From Stutzerimonas stutzeri (GTDB lineage: Bacteria; Pseudomonadota; Gammaproteobacteria; Pseudomonadales; Pseudomonadaceae): 64,000 nucleotides of DNA. The first letter of the stretch is position 1, and each line of letters begins with the position of its first letter. Position numbers and translations under genes: made by a program. The stretch covers positions 47,394 through 111,393 of the forward strand of contig NZ_JYHV01000020.1 of assembly GCF_000952685.1 (NCBI RefSeq). The letters are read 5' to 3'. Of this stretch, positions 17,873 through 27,136 are shown piece after piece. The notes under the pieces are model-generated. The model was not told where the DNA came from and did no database searches. It saw nothing but the letters and a program-made list of their open reading frames with translations.

Positions 17873-18964
17873 TTATTGTTGTTTTACGGGCAGGTTCGCG
17901 CCGCTCGGCGAAACGACCCTGACGCCGCTCTGCCCGACGAGGACCAGGTTGCCATCCGGGTTGGCGACGACGCCTGACAGCGAGCGCCGATCCGGTCGAC
18001 TGAATAGCTTGAAACTCTGCCCTTTGTCCTCGCTGCTGAGCACGGTGCCGCCGTGGCCTACCACCACGATGCGCCCATCGGGTAGCAGATTGCCGTCCGC
18101 GAGCCCCGACTCGATCGGCTCGCCGCCGTCGAGCAACTCGATCGGCTGCCAGCTGTCACCGAAATCGGTGGAGCGGAACAGGTGCCCGCGCAGGCCGAAT
18201 GCCACGACCACGCCAGGCTCGCCGCCAGCGACCACGCCGAAGAAGGAACCTTGATAAGGCGATTCGACACGCTCCCAGGTTTCGCCCGCATCAGTGGAAC
18301 GGAACATGCCGCCCATTTCGCCGACGATGAATAGACCGGAGCCAGGAATTTCTGCGATGGCGTTGAGGTGCGTGCCGTCCTCGTTATCGAGGCGGTCGGC
18401 GACGTCTTCCCAGTTCTGGCCACCGTCGGTGGTTTCCAGCAGCACGCCGTATGCGCCGGTCGCGAAGCCGTGTTGCGGGCTTTCGAACCAGACGTCGAGC
18501 AGCGGCACCTCGCCTTCGCGGTTTTCGTACTGCCGCGTCCAGGTCTCGCCGCCGTCACTGGTCGCCAGAATCAACGCGTCATGGCCGACCGCCCAGCCAT
18601 GTTTGTCATCGGCGAAATACACAGCAGTGAGCAGTTGACGGGTGGGCACCTTGACCTGCGACCAAGTGGCGCCTCCGTCATCGGAATAAAGGATGTGCCC
18701 CCGGTCCCCTGCAGCCACCAAACGCGAGCCGGCATAGGCAATATCAAGAAGAAGTGAGGATGCGGCTTTTTGCGATTCGATCGCATAGCGAGTGCCGGGC
18801 TCCGTGGCGCTTTGTGCATGAGCCGGTGCAGCGATCAGTACCAGAGTGGAGAGCACAACACTGTAGAGCGAGAGTGTTCTCACCAGCGACGAGCTGAACA
18901 TCGGCTTGCGAAGTGCTTCTGTCGCACGGCCGAACTGGGTGCGCCACATGACGGGCTCACTCAT
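17873..18964 (-). CDS. Secreted YCF48/BNR-repeat beta-propeller protein
   Basis: 363 residues. A hydrophobic segment after a basic N-terminus and the site PAHAQS predict signal peptidase cleavage near residue 50; an alternative Met at codon 22 would give a more usual signal length. The mature part contains repeated BNR/YCF48 blades, each with a Ser/Thr-x-Asp-x-Gly-x-Thr-Trp pattern (YSDDGGATWSQV, TSDGGETWTRQ, TTDGGQNWEDV, STDAGETWERV, STDFGDSWQPI), predicting a periplasmic propeller. AAGGGGG lies 5 bases before the chosen ATG. It is the first gene of a two-gene unit with the RND exporter and probably assists it; the role is inferred. Confidence 0.85.
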   Translation of the reverse strand: MSEPVMWRTQFGRATEALRKPMFSSSLVRTLSLYSVVLSTLVLIAAPAHAQSATEPGTRYAIESQKAASSLLLDIAYAGSRLVAAGDRGHILYSDDGGATWSQVKVPTRQLLTAVYFADDKHGWAVGHDALILATSDGGETWTRQYENREGEVPLLDVWFESPQHGFATGAYGVLLETTDGGQNWEDVADRLDNEDGTHLNAIAEIPGSGLFIVGEMGGMFRSTDAGETWERVESPYQGSFFGVVAGGEPGVVVAFGLRGHLFRSTDFGDSWQPIELLDGGEPIESGLADGNLLPDGRIVVVGHGGTVLSSEDKGQSFKLFSRPDRRSLSGVVANPDGNLVLVGQSGVRVVSPSGANLPVKQQ

Positions 18965-18993
18965 ACATACCCCCTTTATTCTTATTAGGTAAG

Positions 18994-19012
18994 GCCTGAT
19001 TTGATATCAGGC
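18994..19012. promoter_or_regulatory. Inverted repeat upstream of YCF48-RND operon
   Basis: GCCTGAT and ATCAGGC form a perfect 7-bp inverted repeat around a 5-base spacer, 30 bases upstream of the YCF48 start. Its position and size suit a transcription-factor operator. No factor can be named. Confidence 0.35.
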
Positions 19013-19172
19013 TGGGCCATGCTATAGGGCTTTCGAAAGCGCCGGCAATTGTCTGGACGTTATGTTTTGTTAAGCCGGGCTGATTGATGTTGTCCGATAG
19101 GCATGCCTTATGGCACGGGGCTTCGCCGCGCGACGCGTTCCGCTTCGAAGAAGGGTTTCAGGACTTCGAAAA

Positions 19173-19204
19173 CGACAATCCCGCGACGATGCGCGGGATT
19201 GTCG
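19173..19204. terminator. Terminator downstream of pepN
   Basis: A perfect 13-bp stem (CGACAATCCCGCG at 19173-19185 with its complement at 19192-19204) is flanked by Ts on both strands. It lies 47 bases after the pepN stop on the minus strand. Confidence 0.85.
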
Positions 19205-19250
19205 TTTCGGGTCATCTCATTTCGTTGGCCCGGCTCACGCGGTCAGTGCG

Positions 19251-21908
19251 TCAAGCAAGGCTCTTGCTGACCACCTCGTAAACATCGCTGGACAATTCGC
19301 CCGAGGCTAGAATGCGCTCCAGTTCGGCCTTCATCAGGCCTTGGCGACTGGCATCGTACTTGCGCCAGCGGGTCAGCGGCGCAAGAAGGCGCGAGGCGAT
19401 TTGCGGATTGAGGGTGTTCAGCACGATGACCTGATCGGCGAGGAAGTGATAGCCGGCACCGTCCTCCCGATGGAAGTTGACCAGGTTCTGGTTGGCGAAA
19501 GCCCCGATCAGCGCACGAACCTTGTTCGGGTTCTTCAGCGTGAACGCCGGATGTTGCATCAGCTGCTGGACGCGCTCCAGGCCGCCCGGCTGGGTGTTGC
19601 CGGCCTGCACGCTGAACCACTGATCCATCACCAGAGGGTTATCCTTGAAGTGCTCGGCGAAGGCTTCCAGCGCCTTGTCGCGCTCGGCAGCGAAGTCGGA
19701 ATTGACTAACACCGCCAATGCGGTCAGACGCTCGGTCATGTTGTCCGCCTGGTCGAACTGTTCGACACAGGCGGCGACCACCTCGGGCTTGCGGCTGAGC
19801 ATAAGGTAGGACAGCGCGATGTTCTGCAGCGCGCGACGGGCGAAGTGGCCAGCCTCGGCCACGTAAGGCGTCTGCCGAGAGACCTCACGATTGGCTTGAT
19901 AACGCTTCCAGAGCAGATCGAACAACGCGGTGGCGATGCGCTCTCGGGCGAACTCACGCGCCGCATGGATGGCATCGACATCGGCCACTTCGCTGATCTC
20001 GGTGAGGTAGGCTTCACTGGGCAGCGAGAGCATTTCGGCAACCATGGCGGGATCGAGTGACTCGTCCTGCAGCAGGCTGCGCAGCGCCTCGACCAGACGC
20101 TGATCCAGGTGCAGCGCTTCGCCGCGCTGGTGCTGACCGATCATCTCCTGCAGTACCTGCACGGACAGCTGCTGCCCCGCCTCCCAGCGGTTGAACCCGT
20201 CGGAATCGTGCTGCATGAGGAACATCAGCTGATCACGGCTGTAGGGAAACTCCAGCTTCACCGGTGCCGAGAAACCACGGAGCAACGAGGGCAGCGGCTG
20301 CTCGGGAACGTCGACGAATGTGAAACTCTGCTCGGGCTGGTCGACCGCGAGCACGCGGGTGGTCCCGACCGCCGCACTTTCGCCCTGCAGGCGTAGCGCA
20401 ATTTCCGCGCCTTGGCTATCGAGCAGGCCCAGCGAAACCGGAATCACGAACGCCAGCTTCTCGCTCTGCCCCGGTGTTGGCGGACAGCTCTGACGGAAGG
20501 TCAGCGTATAGCTCTTGTTGGCGTCATCGTATTGCTCGCTGACCGCCAGACGCGGTGTGCCTGCCTGGCTGTACCAGCGTTTGAACTGCGTCAGATCGGC
20601 GCCGTTGGCATCTTCCATGGCTTTGACGAAATCATCGACGGTAACGGCCTGGCCGTCATGCCGCTCGAAGTAGAGGTCGCTGCCCTTGCGAAAGCCCTCC
20701 TCGCCCAGCAGTGTCTGAATCATGCGCACCACTTCGGCGCCCTTCTCATAGACGGTCAGGGTATAGAAGTTGGAGATCTCGATGAAGGACTCCGGGCGCA
20801 CCGAGTGGGCCATCGGGCCGGCATCCTCGGCGAACTGGTGCGTACGCAAGTAGGAGACGTCTTCGACGCGCTTGACGGTCGGCGAATTCATGTCGGCGCT
20901 GAATTGCGAATCACGGAAAACCGTGAAGCCTTCCTTCAGCGACAGCTGAAACCAGTCGCGACAGGTGACGCGGTTGCCCGACCAGTTGTGGAAATATTCA
21001 TGGGCGACGATCGCTTCTACCCGCTGGTGAGCGGCGTCGGTAGCGGTTTCGGCACGCGCCAGCACGGCGCTGGAGTTGAAGATGTTGAGGCCCTTGTTCT
21101 CCATCGCACCCATGTTGAAGTCGTTGACCGCAACGATCATGAAGATGTCCAGGTCGTACTCGCGACCGTAGGCCTCTTCGTCCCACCTCATCGACTTCTT
21201 CAGGCTGTCCATGGCGTGCTGGCACTTGTCGATGTTCTCAGGCTCGACATAGATGCGCAGCGCCACGTCGCGCCCGCTCATGGTGGTGAAGCTGTCCTCG
21301 ACGCACCAAAGATCGCCGGCCACCAGGGCGAACAGGTAGGCAGGCTTTTTGAACGGATCTTCCCAGGTCACCCAATGACGACCATCATCCTCTTCTCCAC
21401 TGGCGAGCGGGTTACCGTTGGACAGCAGGATTGGATAGGCCTGTTTCTCGGCGCTGACCGTGGTGGTGAACTTGCTCATCACGTCCGGACGGTCGAGGTA
21501 ATAGGTGATCTTGCGGAACCCCTCGGCCTCGCACTGGGTGCAGAACATGCTGCCGGATTTGTAGAGGCCTTCCAGCGCGGTATTGCTCTCGGGGTGGATT
21601 ACCACGCTGCTGTCGAGGGTGAAGCTGGCCGCGTCAGGTTGCAGCGTCAGGCATTCCCCAGCCACCTCGTAATCGCCAAGGCCAAGTGGCCGGTCATTGA
21701 TCGACAGTGAGAGCAGCTCCAGATCCTGGCCGTGCAGCTCGAGCCGCGGCAGTTCAGCGCCCGCATCCGGGTTGCGGCGCATTACCAGTTGCGCATGGAC
21801 CAGGGTACGGTCCTCGTAGAGCTCGAAGGTCAAATGGGTTTCATCGATCAGGTACTCAGGCGCCTGGTAATCCTTGAGATGAATGACTTTCGGTTGTTCG
21901 GTGCGCAT
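19251..21908 (-). CDS. pepN: Aminopeptidase N
   Basis: 885 residues, the usual length for gammaproteobacterial PepN (M1 zinc metallopeptidase), which trims N-terminal residues from peptides in the cytoplasm. The exopeptidase motif GAMEN lies near residue 264 and the zinc site HEYFHNW, with the second glutamate in SLKEGFTVF, near residues 301-325. The C-terminal helical domain is intact to the stop. GAGG precedes the ATG by about 9 bases. It stands alone between a terminator and a palindromic repeat. Confidence 0.97.
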   Translation of the reverse strand: MRTEQPKVIHLKDYQAPEYLIDETHLTFELYEDRTLVHAQLVMRRNPDAGAELPRLELHGQDLELLSLSINDRPLGLGDYEVAGECLTLQPDAASFTLDSSVVIHPESNTALEGLYKSGSMFCTQCEAEGFRKITYYLDRPDVMSKFTTTVSAEKQAYPILLSNGNPLASGEEDDGRHWVTWEDPFKKPAYLFALVAGDLWCVEDSFTTMSGRDVALRIYVEPENIDKCQHAMDSLKKSMRWDEEAYGREYDLDIFMIVAVNDFNMGAMENKGLNIFNSSAVLARAETATDAAHQRVEAIVAHEYFHNWSGNRVTCRDWFQLSLKEGFTVFRDSQFSADMNSPTVKRVEDVSYLRTHQFAEDAGPMAHSVRPESFIEISNFYTLTVYEKGAEVVRMIQTLLGEEGFRKGSDLYFERHDGQAVTVDDFVKAMEDANGADLTQFKRWYSQAGTPRLAVSEQYDDANKSYTLTFRQSCPPTPGQSEKLAFVIPVSLGLLDSQGAEIALRLQGESAAVGTTRVLAVDQPEQSFTFVDVPEQPLPSLLRGFSAPVKLEFPYSRDQLMFLMQHDSDGFNRWEAGQQLSVQVLQEMIGQHQRGEALHLDQRLVEALRSLLQDESLDPAMVAEMLSLPSEAYLTEISEVADVDAIHAAREFARERIATALFDLLWKRYQANREVSRQTPYVAEAGHFARRALQNIALSYLMLSRKPEVVAACVEQFDQADNMTERLTALAVLVNSDFAAERDKALEAFAEHFKDNPLVMDQWFSVQAGNTQPGGLERVQQLMQHPAFTLKNPNKVRALIGAFANQNLVNFHREDGAGYHFLADQVIVLNTLNPQIASRLLAPLTRWRKYDASRQGLMKAELERILASGELSSDVYEVVSKSLA

Positions 21909-21926
21909 TGGGTTGGCCTCTTCGAG

Positions 21927-21955
21927 GCAGCTTCAAGCTGCGAGCTTGAAGCTGC
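21927..21955. repeat. 13-bp perfect palindrome, REP-like
   Basis: GCAGCTTCAAGCT is followed after GCG by its exact reverse complement. It sits in the short gap between pepN and the DUF2797 gene. The Hind-like AGCTTCAAGCT core resembles short intergenic palindromes common in Pseudomonas genomes; only one copy was seen in the window. Confidence 0.5.
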
Positions 21956-22011
21956 GAGTGAATGGTTCGTTTGGTGAATCGATGAAGCTGAATTCACCTA
22001 CAAGCTTGGGT

Positions 22012-22845
22012 TTACGGCGTGCAGCTTGCGGCCACCTGGTAAGCGGTGAACTTGCGAATGTTGATCACGCCTGTGTCGAGGATCAGGTATTGACCCTTGA
22101 TACCGCGCAGGGTGCCTTCTACGACAGGGGTCTTTTCCAAGTCTAGACTGACAATCTTGGTGGGATAGGCCTCGACGGGGTAGCGGATTTCCAGCACCTC
22201 GGCATCCGCCATTGGCTGGATCGCTTGCAGTCCATAACGCTGCTGCAGATCTCGCAGGCCATCGGCACAGGCATCGAAGATCTGCTCGCGAATCTCCATC
22301 AGGTCGATGGGCTCGGCATCGCCCTTGAGCAGCGCGCGCCAGTTGGTGCGATCGGCCACCTGGCTGCGCAATAGGTCTTCGACCATGCCGGACTGCTGTC
22401 GGGTCGCGACGCGCATGATCGGCAGCGCCTGGCTCGCGCCCTGGTCAAGCCAGCGCGTCGGCAATTGCGTGGCGCGGGTGATGCCCACCTTGATGCCCGA
22501 CGAGTTGGCGAGGTACACCACATGGTCGGTCATGCAGAAATCCATGCCCCACTGCGGATCGCGGCAGGTGCCGAAGTCGTGGTGGCATTTTTCCGGGCTC
22601 ATGATGCAGATGTCGCACTGCGGCAGCTTCTTGAAGCAGGGATAGCAATACCCCTGGCTGAAGCTCTTGTTGGTCTTGCGTCCACAATGGCTGCAATGAA
22701 TGGCGCCGAGATATTCCAGCCGCAGGGTCTTGCCGATCAGCGGGTTGACCGGCACCCGGTGTTCATCGAGACGGAACGAGTACTGCGCCGGCGCGCCGAG
22801 CTGAACCGACATCTTGCTCAGGGCGCCGCGTCCGAGTTCAAGCAT
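22012..22845 (-). CDS. DUF2797 family protein with zinc-binding cysteines
   Basis: 277 residues. The N-terminal third has a cluster of Cys pairs: CSHCGRKTNKSFSQGYCYPC, then CDIC and a Cys/His segment CHHDFGTCRD, suggesting two zinc sites. The rest contains HVVYLANSSGIKVGITR, which resembles the GIY-YIG-like core (Tyr-Leu...Gly-Ile-Lys-Val-Gly-Ile-Thr) noted in this family. The ATG at 22845 overlaps the stop of the upstream DUF1315 gene in a TGATG junction, indicating translational coupling. Biochemical function is not known. Confidence 0.88.
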   Translation of the reverse strand: MLELGRGALSKMSVQLGAPAQYSFRLDEHRVPVNPLIGKTLRLEYLGAIHCSHCGRKTNKSFSQGYCYPCFKKLPQCDICIMSPEKCHHDFGTCRDPQWGMDFCMTDHVVYLANSSGIKVGITRATQLPTRWLDQGASQALPIMRVATRQQSGMVEDLLRSQVADRTNWRALLKGDAEPIDLMEIREQIFDACADGLRDLQQRYGLQAIQPMADAEVLEIRYPVEAYPTKIVSLDLEKTPVVEGTLRGIKGQYLILDTGVINIRKFTAYQVAASCTP

Positions 22846-23120
22846 CAGTGTCGCGTTCCAGAAGCCGGGGCGAACAGACTGGTGTCGATCGGCGCCTTGT
22901 TCTTGCTCTTGGAGGCGCACTCCTGGCCACCCATGTAGCCGGTGCGCTGCTCTTCGGGGAGGTTCTTCATTTCCCAGGCGATCATCGCGCCGAGACAGGT
23001 TTCCTTCTGCTCGGGCGTCAGCTTGCGGCCGTCGCTCCACTTGCCCAGCTCGACGGCGGTTTTGAGGTTTTCGTAGATTTCGGGGGTAATGTTTTCGATG
23101 GCTTCGATAAAGGACGACAT
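22845..23120 (-). CDS. DUF1315 family protein (YeaC-like)
   Basis: 91 residues, highly similar in layout to YeaC of enterobacteria: an acidic helical N-terminus (MSSFIEAIENITPEIYENLK) and a conserved WSDGRKLTPEQKETC segment. No catalytic motif is evident. The ATG follows GGGAGCC. Its stop overlaps the DUF2797 start, so the two are probably made in fixed ratio. Function unknown. Confidence 0.88.
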   Translation of the reverse strand: MSSFIEAIENITPEIYENLKTAVELGKWSDGRKLTPEQKETCLGAMIAWEMKNLPEEQRTGYMGGQECASKSKNKAPIDTSLFAPASGTRH

Positions 23121-23190
23121 GGCCGGCTCCCGGAGAACAAGCGGACATTCTACCGAGCGCCGCCGCTTTAGGGAAAACCCGATCAGCCTT

Positions 23191-24066
23191 TCAGTTGCGC
23201 CGGCCCGCCGCCCTGCGACGCGATAGCAGCCCACCGAGGAAACCGGTCAGGCAGCCGGCGGCCAGCCCACCGACATGGGCCGCGTTGGCGATCGCCAGCG
23301 CGCCAAAACTGAGCACATCGACCACGCCGCTCAGACACACCACCAGCCAGATCAACATCAGCACCACCACACCGGGTGGCAGTCGGTAGGCCTCGCCCGG
23401 CGACAGTTTCTGAAACAACCAGCAATGCCCCAGCAATCCATAGAGCACACCGGAGAGCCCGCCGAAAATGCCGGGACCGCCAAACGTATATTGCGACAGG
23501 TTGGAGACAACACCGAACAGTAGGGTCAACCCCAACAGCATCAATGCACCCTGTCGATATTCGATACGCCGCCCGAGCTCCCAGTACCACATGGAATTCA
23601 TCGCCAGATGTAGAAAGCCAAAGTGCACGAAGATCGGCGTGATCAGCCGCCACCATTGACCTTCGGCCAGGGTCTGTTCGAGGGTGGCGAAATAGGCGTA
23701 TTCGCCGTCGATGCGAAAATCGCTGAAGCTGAACCAGCGGATGGTCTCGAAATTCTCGCCCAGCATGGTGGTGGCCGCCGCAAACAACGTCAGCAGTAAC
23801 ATCATCGCTGTCAGCGGGCTACGCCGTAGGCTGGCGAAGAACCCACCTCCCCGCCGCGGCGGCTGCTCGGCGACGACCGTTCCATCCCCTTGCGGATAGC
23901 GCTGATAGAGCTCACGGACCTGCTCAGCCGTTTCTGCCGGCACCCTCAGCACCTGTTCGCCCGCCTCTTCCGAGACCCGGCAGGGCACCTGCAGACGCCG
24001 CAGCAATGCAATGAAGCCACTCAGATCTTCCGACAACGGCAGACGCAACGCCTCTACGACGATCAT
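23191..24066 (-). CDS. Rhomboid-family intramembrane serine protease
   Basis: 291 residues. An N-terminal cytoplasmic domain (about 1-85) precedes a six-helix GlpG-like core. The catalytic serine is in GLSGVLYG and the histidine in NAAHVGGLAAG; the HFGFLHLAMNSMWYWELG segment carries the conserved His and Asn of the oxyanion region. It would cleave membrane proteins within the inner membrane. It starts directly after the metallophosphatase stop (no gap), completing a nadK-phosphatase-rhomboid operon. Confidence 0.92.
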   Translation of the reverse strand: MIVVEALRLPLSEDLSGFIALLRRLQVPCRVSEEAGEQVLRVPAETAEQVRELYQRYPQGDGTVVAEQPPRRGGGFFASLRRSPLTAMMLLLTLFAAATTMLGENFETIRWFSFSDFRIDGEYAYFATLEQTLAEGQWWRLITPIFVHFGFLHLAMNSMWYWELGRRIEYRQGALMLLGLTLLFGVVSNLSQYTFGGPGIFGGLSGVLYGLLGHCWLFQKLSPGEAYRLPPGVVVLMLIWLVVCLSGVVDVLSFGALAIANAAHVGGLAAGCLTGFLGGLLSRRRAAGRRN

Positions 24067-25026
24067 TCAGCGCTCCACATTCACCCAGACGAACTTCGCT
24101 GGGTCGAGTCGGGTTTCATCGTCTAGTCGGTAGGCTACCAGCTTGCCGTATTTCACCGCGCTGTAATCCAGGCAAGCCAGGTTATGCCGTATGGGAGCGG
24201 GTTCGCCGCTACGCCAGTAATGCCCAACGAACAACAGCGGCTCGTCGGGACCGTACAGGAACAGGCGGCTCTTCTGGCTTTCGCTGAGCGGCAGGCGCGC
24301 CGCCTTCTCCGGCAGGCCGTCGGGCTGAAACACGATATCGCCGTAAGTCTTTGGGTTCTCTTCCCAGAATTTGGTGCGGAAGAAACTGCGGGTAAAACCC
24401 TCGGCGCTGGTCAGCGTCAGACCTTCCGGCAGTGGCATATCGGTGCCACGCAGCAGACGATCCAGCGCCTTGGCGGCAAACCCATCAGCAAAGGCAGCGT
24501 CACGCAGAAACTCGGGATCGACCCGTCCTTGCTGCAGGCGCTGGCGCAACTGGCCGATCACCGTGTTATCCCAGCAGGCGTGAACCACACGGAAGCGCTC
24601 ACACTGAAGAAATAGCGGCAGCTCCATGAGCCATTCGCGAAACGCCCGCCATTCCTCCGGATAATCCTCGAACTGCTGAAAGGTCTGCTGCAGCAGCATC
24701 TCATAGCGGGGCGAATGTTCGCGGACGAAGGTCTTGCCGCTCTCCGGCGGGGCCGGTGTGTACCACCCCAGCGCATTGAACTCGTGATTGCCCATGATGC
24801 AGTGGGCCTGCCCCGCCTCGACCATGTCGTGCACCAGGTGCAGCGCCTCACGGATGCGCGGGCCGCGGTCGATGATGTCACCAAGGAAGATCACTTGCCG
24901 CCGCGGGTGCTGCCAGATGCCCCCGTGCCGGCTGTAACCGAGCTGCTCGAGCAGACGCTCCAGAGTATGGGCGCAACCGTGCACGTCCCCGATGAGGTCG
25001 TAGCTGCGCTCCGGATCGACAATCAC
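24067..25026 (-). CDS. Calcineurin-like metallophosphoesterase
   Basis: 319 residues. Metal-binding motifs of the PPP/Ap4A-hydrolase type are present in order: DLIGDVHGC, FLGDIIDRGP and IMGNHEFNA. The family includes symmetric Ap4A hydrolases and PrpE-like phosphatases; the substrate cannot be told from sequence. The likely start is GTG at 25026, which overlaps the nadK TAG stop by one base and follows GGTGGAGGGG; an in-frame ATG at 25074 inside nadK is less likely. It links nadK and the rhomboid gene in one transcription unit. Confidence 0.88.
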   Translation of the reverse strand: MIVDPERSYDLIGDVHGCAHTLERLLEQLGYSRHGGIWQHPRRQVIFLGDIIDRGPRIREALHLVHDMVEAGQAHCIMGNHEFNALGWYTPAPPESGKTFVREHSPRYEMLLQQTFQQFEDYPEEWRAFREWLMELPLFLQCERFRVVHACWDNTVIGQLRQRLQQGRVDPEFLRDAAFADGFAAKALDRLLRGTDMPLPEGLTLTSAEGFTRSFFRTKFWEENPKTYGDIVFQPDGLPEKAARLPLSESQKSRLFLYGPDEPLLFVGHYWRSGEPAPIRHNLACLDYSAVKYGKLVAYRLDDETRLDPAKFVWVNVER

Positions 25027-25913
25027 TATTCCCCTCCACCAAGGCGACTGCCCCAGCCAAGCTTGGTACGGCACACCTCGTAATAGTTGTGGTCAAGCGG
25101 GTGAATCAGGTGCAGCTTCTGCGGCTTCTTGCGCACGGTGACGGTATCGCCTGGCGCACAGGTGAAATGGTTCTGGCCGTCACACGATACTTGCGGATAG
25201 ATCTGCATGTTCGGTGAGACCACGATTTTCAGCTCGCTGTTGCCATCCACCACAATCGGGCGGCTGGACAAGGTGTGCGGATACATCGGCACGATGACGA
25301 TGGCATCCAGACGCGGATGCATGATCGGCCCGCCGGCGGACAGCGAATAAGCCGTAGAGCCGGTCGGCGTGGCGACGATCAGCCCGTCGGCTTTTTGGCT
25401 ACAGACGAACTGGCCGTCGATGTACAGTTCGAATTCGATCATCCGCGTCGACTTGCCGGGATGCAGCACCACATCATTGAGCGCGTCACCCTCGCCGATG
25501 GACTCTTCGAAGCGCCGCACTTGGGCCTCGAGCAGGAAGCGGTTCTCCAGGGTGTACTGCCCACTAAGCACTTCGGCGACCTTTTCTTCCAGATCGTCGG
25601 GACGAATATCGGTGAGGAAACCCAGGCTGCCACGGTTGATTCCCAGCACCGGAACACGGTGCCTGGCCATCGCCCGTGCAGCACCGAGCAGGCTGCCATC
25701 ACCTCCGACCACGATGACCAGGTCACAGGACTCGCCCAGCCTCTGCCGCGACGAGGTCTGCATGCCATGGCCCGGCAGCACCTCGGCGATATTCTCCTCG
25801 AGAATGACATGCAGATGGCGCTCTACGAGGAACCGCTTCAGCCGGCGAATGGTATCCAGCACCTGGGAACTGCCCAGGCGGCCAATGATGCCGATATTGC
25901 GGAACTGATCCAT
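25026..25913 (-). CDS. nadK: NAD kinase
   Basis: 295 residues. Phosphorylates NAD to NADP using ATP or polyphosphate in the cytoplasm. The diphosphate-binding VVGGDGSLLG and the TPTGSTAYSLSAGGPI motif are intact, along with DVVLHPG. Length matches bacterial NadK. It heads the unit and is divergently oriented to the DUF1853 gene across about 200 bases, where no clear promoter was resolved. Confidence 0.96.
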   Translation of the reverse strand: MDQFRNIGIIGRLGSSQVLDTIRRLKRFLVERHLHVILEENIAEVLPGHGMQTSSRQRLGESCDLVIVVGGDGSLLGAARAMARHRVPVLGINRGSLGFLTDIRPDDLEEKVAEVLSGQYTLENRFLLEAQVRRFEESIGEGDALNDVVLHPGKSTRMIEFELYIDGQFVCSQKADGLIVATPTGSTAYSLSAGGPIMHPRLDAIVIVPMYPHTLSSRPIVVDGNSELKIVVSPNMQIYPQVSCDGQNHFTCAPGDTVTVRKKPQKLHLIHPLDHNYYEVCRTKLGWGSRLGGGE

Positions 25914-26119
25914 TGAAGCTCCCTGATAGGCGTGGCTGGTAACGGGCGGGCGTGCATCGGGGCGCAGGCCGGCCGAAGCGTAACAGGCACTAGATTGGTG
26001 TCGCGCGGGCGCGATTGAGTTCAACGCCGCGCGCTGCCCGGAATCCCGTTGCGACGCGGCGCAGGGATTATGGGCGAAAGCTCGAAGTGGCAGCAAACCA
26101 TCCCGGCTATGCTTGTTGC

Positions 26120-27049
26120 ATGAGCCCGTCTTATCTTGCTGAATTGATGCCCCGATTGCTGCACCCTCAGGTGCGGGATCTCGCGTGGGTGCTGATGTCG
26201 CCTCCCCTGCTGAGCGATACGCCGGCCCCGCAGCGACACCCGTTCGCAGCCAGTCGCTGGGCCTCTCACCCCGGCGAGCTTGCCGACTGGCTGCTGTCGC
26301 ACGACGGCCAGCCGACTGTGCTCGAGGCGTGGCTGGCACAACACAGCATCCGCCGGTTGGGCCTGTATTACGAGCGCCTCTGGCAGTTCGCGCTGGGTCA
26401 GGCGCCGGACGTCGAGCTGCTGGTGGCCAATCTGCCGATCCGCCAGGGAGGTCATACGCTGGGCGAACTGGATCTGATTCTGCACGACGCCGAAGGCGTC
26501 CATCATGTCGAGTTGGCGGTGAAATTCTACCTGGGCCTGGAAGCAGGTGACCGCCGTCGGCACGATCACTGGCTAGGGCCCGGCAGCCATGACCGACTGG
26601 ACATCAAACTTCAAAGACTCTGCGAGCATCAGCTGCAACTCTCGTCGAGCGCAGCTGCGAAGGCGCTTCTCGCCGAGTTGACCTGCAGCGAAATCGACAG
26701 TGCCCTCTGGCTTGGCGGTTATCTGTTTCAGCCGTGGTCGTCCGGGTGCGAGCCACCGGCCGGGGCCCATCCGCTGCATCTCGATGGACATTGGCTACGG
26801 CAGAGCGATTGGGTGAACGCGACAGTGGCCGATGGCGCGACACGCTGGCAGCCGCTGCGCCGTCAGGCCTGGTTGGCACCGGCACAGCTGGACGGCAGCC
26901 AGTCTTGGTCAGCCGAGGAAATCGAGCGCTGGATAGCCGAAGTCAACGGCAAGCAGGCGAGGCTCATGGCACGCCTTGAGCAGGAGACGGACGGCCGCTG
27001 GGTCGAGCGCGAGCGCCTGTTCGTGGTACCCGATAGCTGGCCAGGATGA
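26120..27049 (+). CDS. DUF1853 family protein, nuclease-like fold
   Basis: 309 residues from the ATG at 26120; ATG 26147 is an alternative. The central segment LGELDLILHD...HHVELAVKFYL has the E-x-D...E-x-K arrangement of PD-(D/E)xK nuclease-like proteins. The rest is rich in Trp and Leu with no membrane segment. It has no close operon partners: nadK is divergent and chrA starts 88 bases later. Enzymatic activity has not been shown for the family, as far as I know. Confidence 0.82.
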   Translation: MSPSYLAELMPRLLHPQVRDLAWVLMSPPLLSDTPAPQRHPFAASRWASHPGELADWLLSHDGQPTVLEAWLAQHSIRRLGLYYERLWQFALGQAPDVELLVANLPIRQGGHTLGELDLILHDAEGVHHVELAVKFYLGLEAGDRRRHDHWLGPGSHDRLDIKLQRLCEHQLQLSSSAAAKALLAELTCSEIDSALWLGGYLFQPWSSGCEPPAGAHPLHLDGHWLRQSDWVNATVADGATRWQPLRRQAWLAPAQLDGSQSWSAEEIERWIAEVNGKQARLMARLEQETDGRWVERERLFVVPDSWPG

Positions 27050-27136
27050 TTGACGCGGCGTTGCCGCCAAACTGTCATCCGTCTATCGCATACTGCCAGG
27101 CTAGCCGACGTGTCCACGCCAACAGCAGAAGCTTCC

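Noticed and set aside
15515..17977. Plus-strand open frame of about 820 codons opposite the RND exporter
   Set aside because: His/Asp/Gln-rich composition typical of antisense translation; the minus strand encodes a clear membrane transporter.
20412..21710. Plus-strand open frame of 432 codons opposite pepN
   Set aside because: Antisense to intact GAMEN and zinc-site sequence; no recognisable domain.
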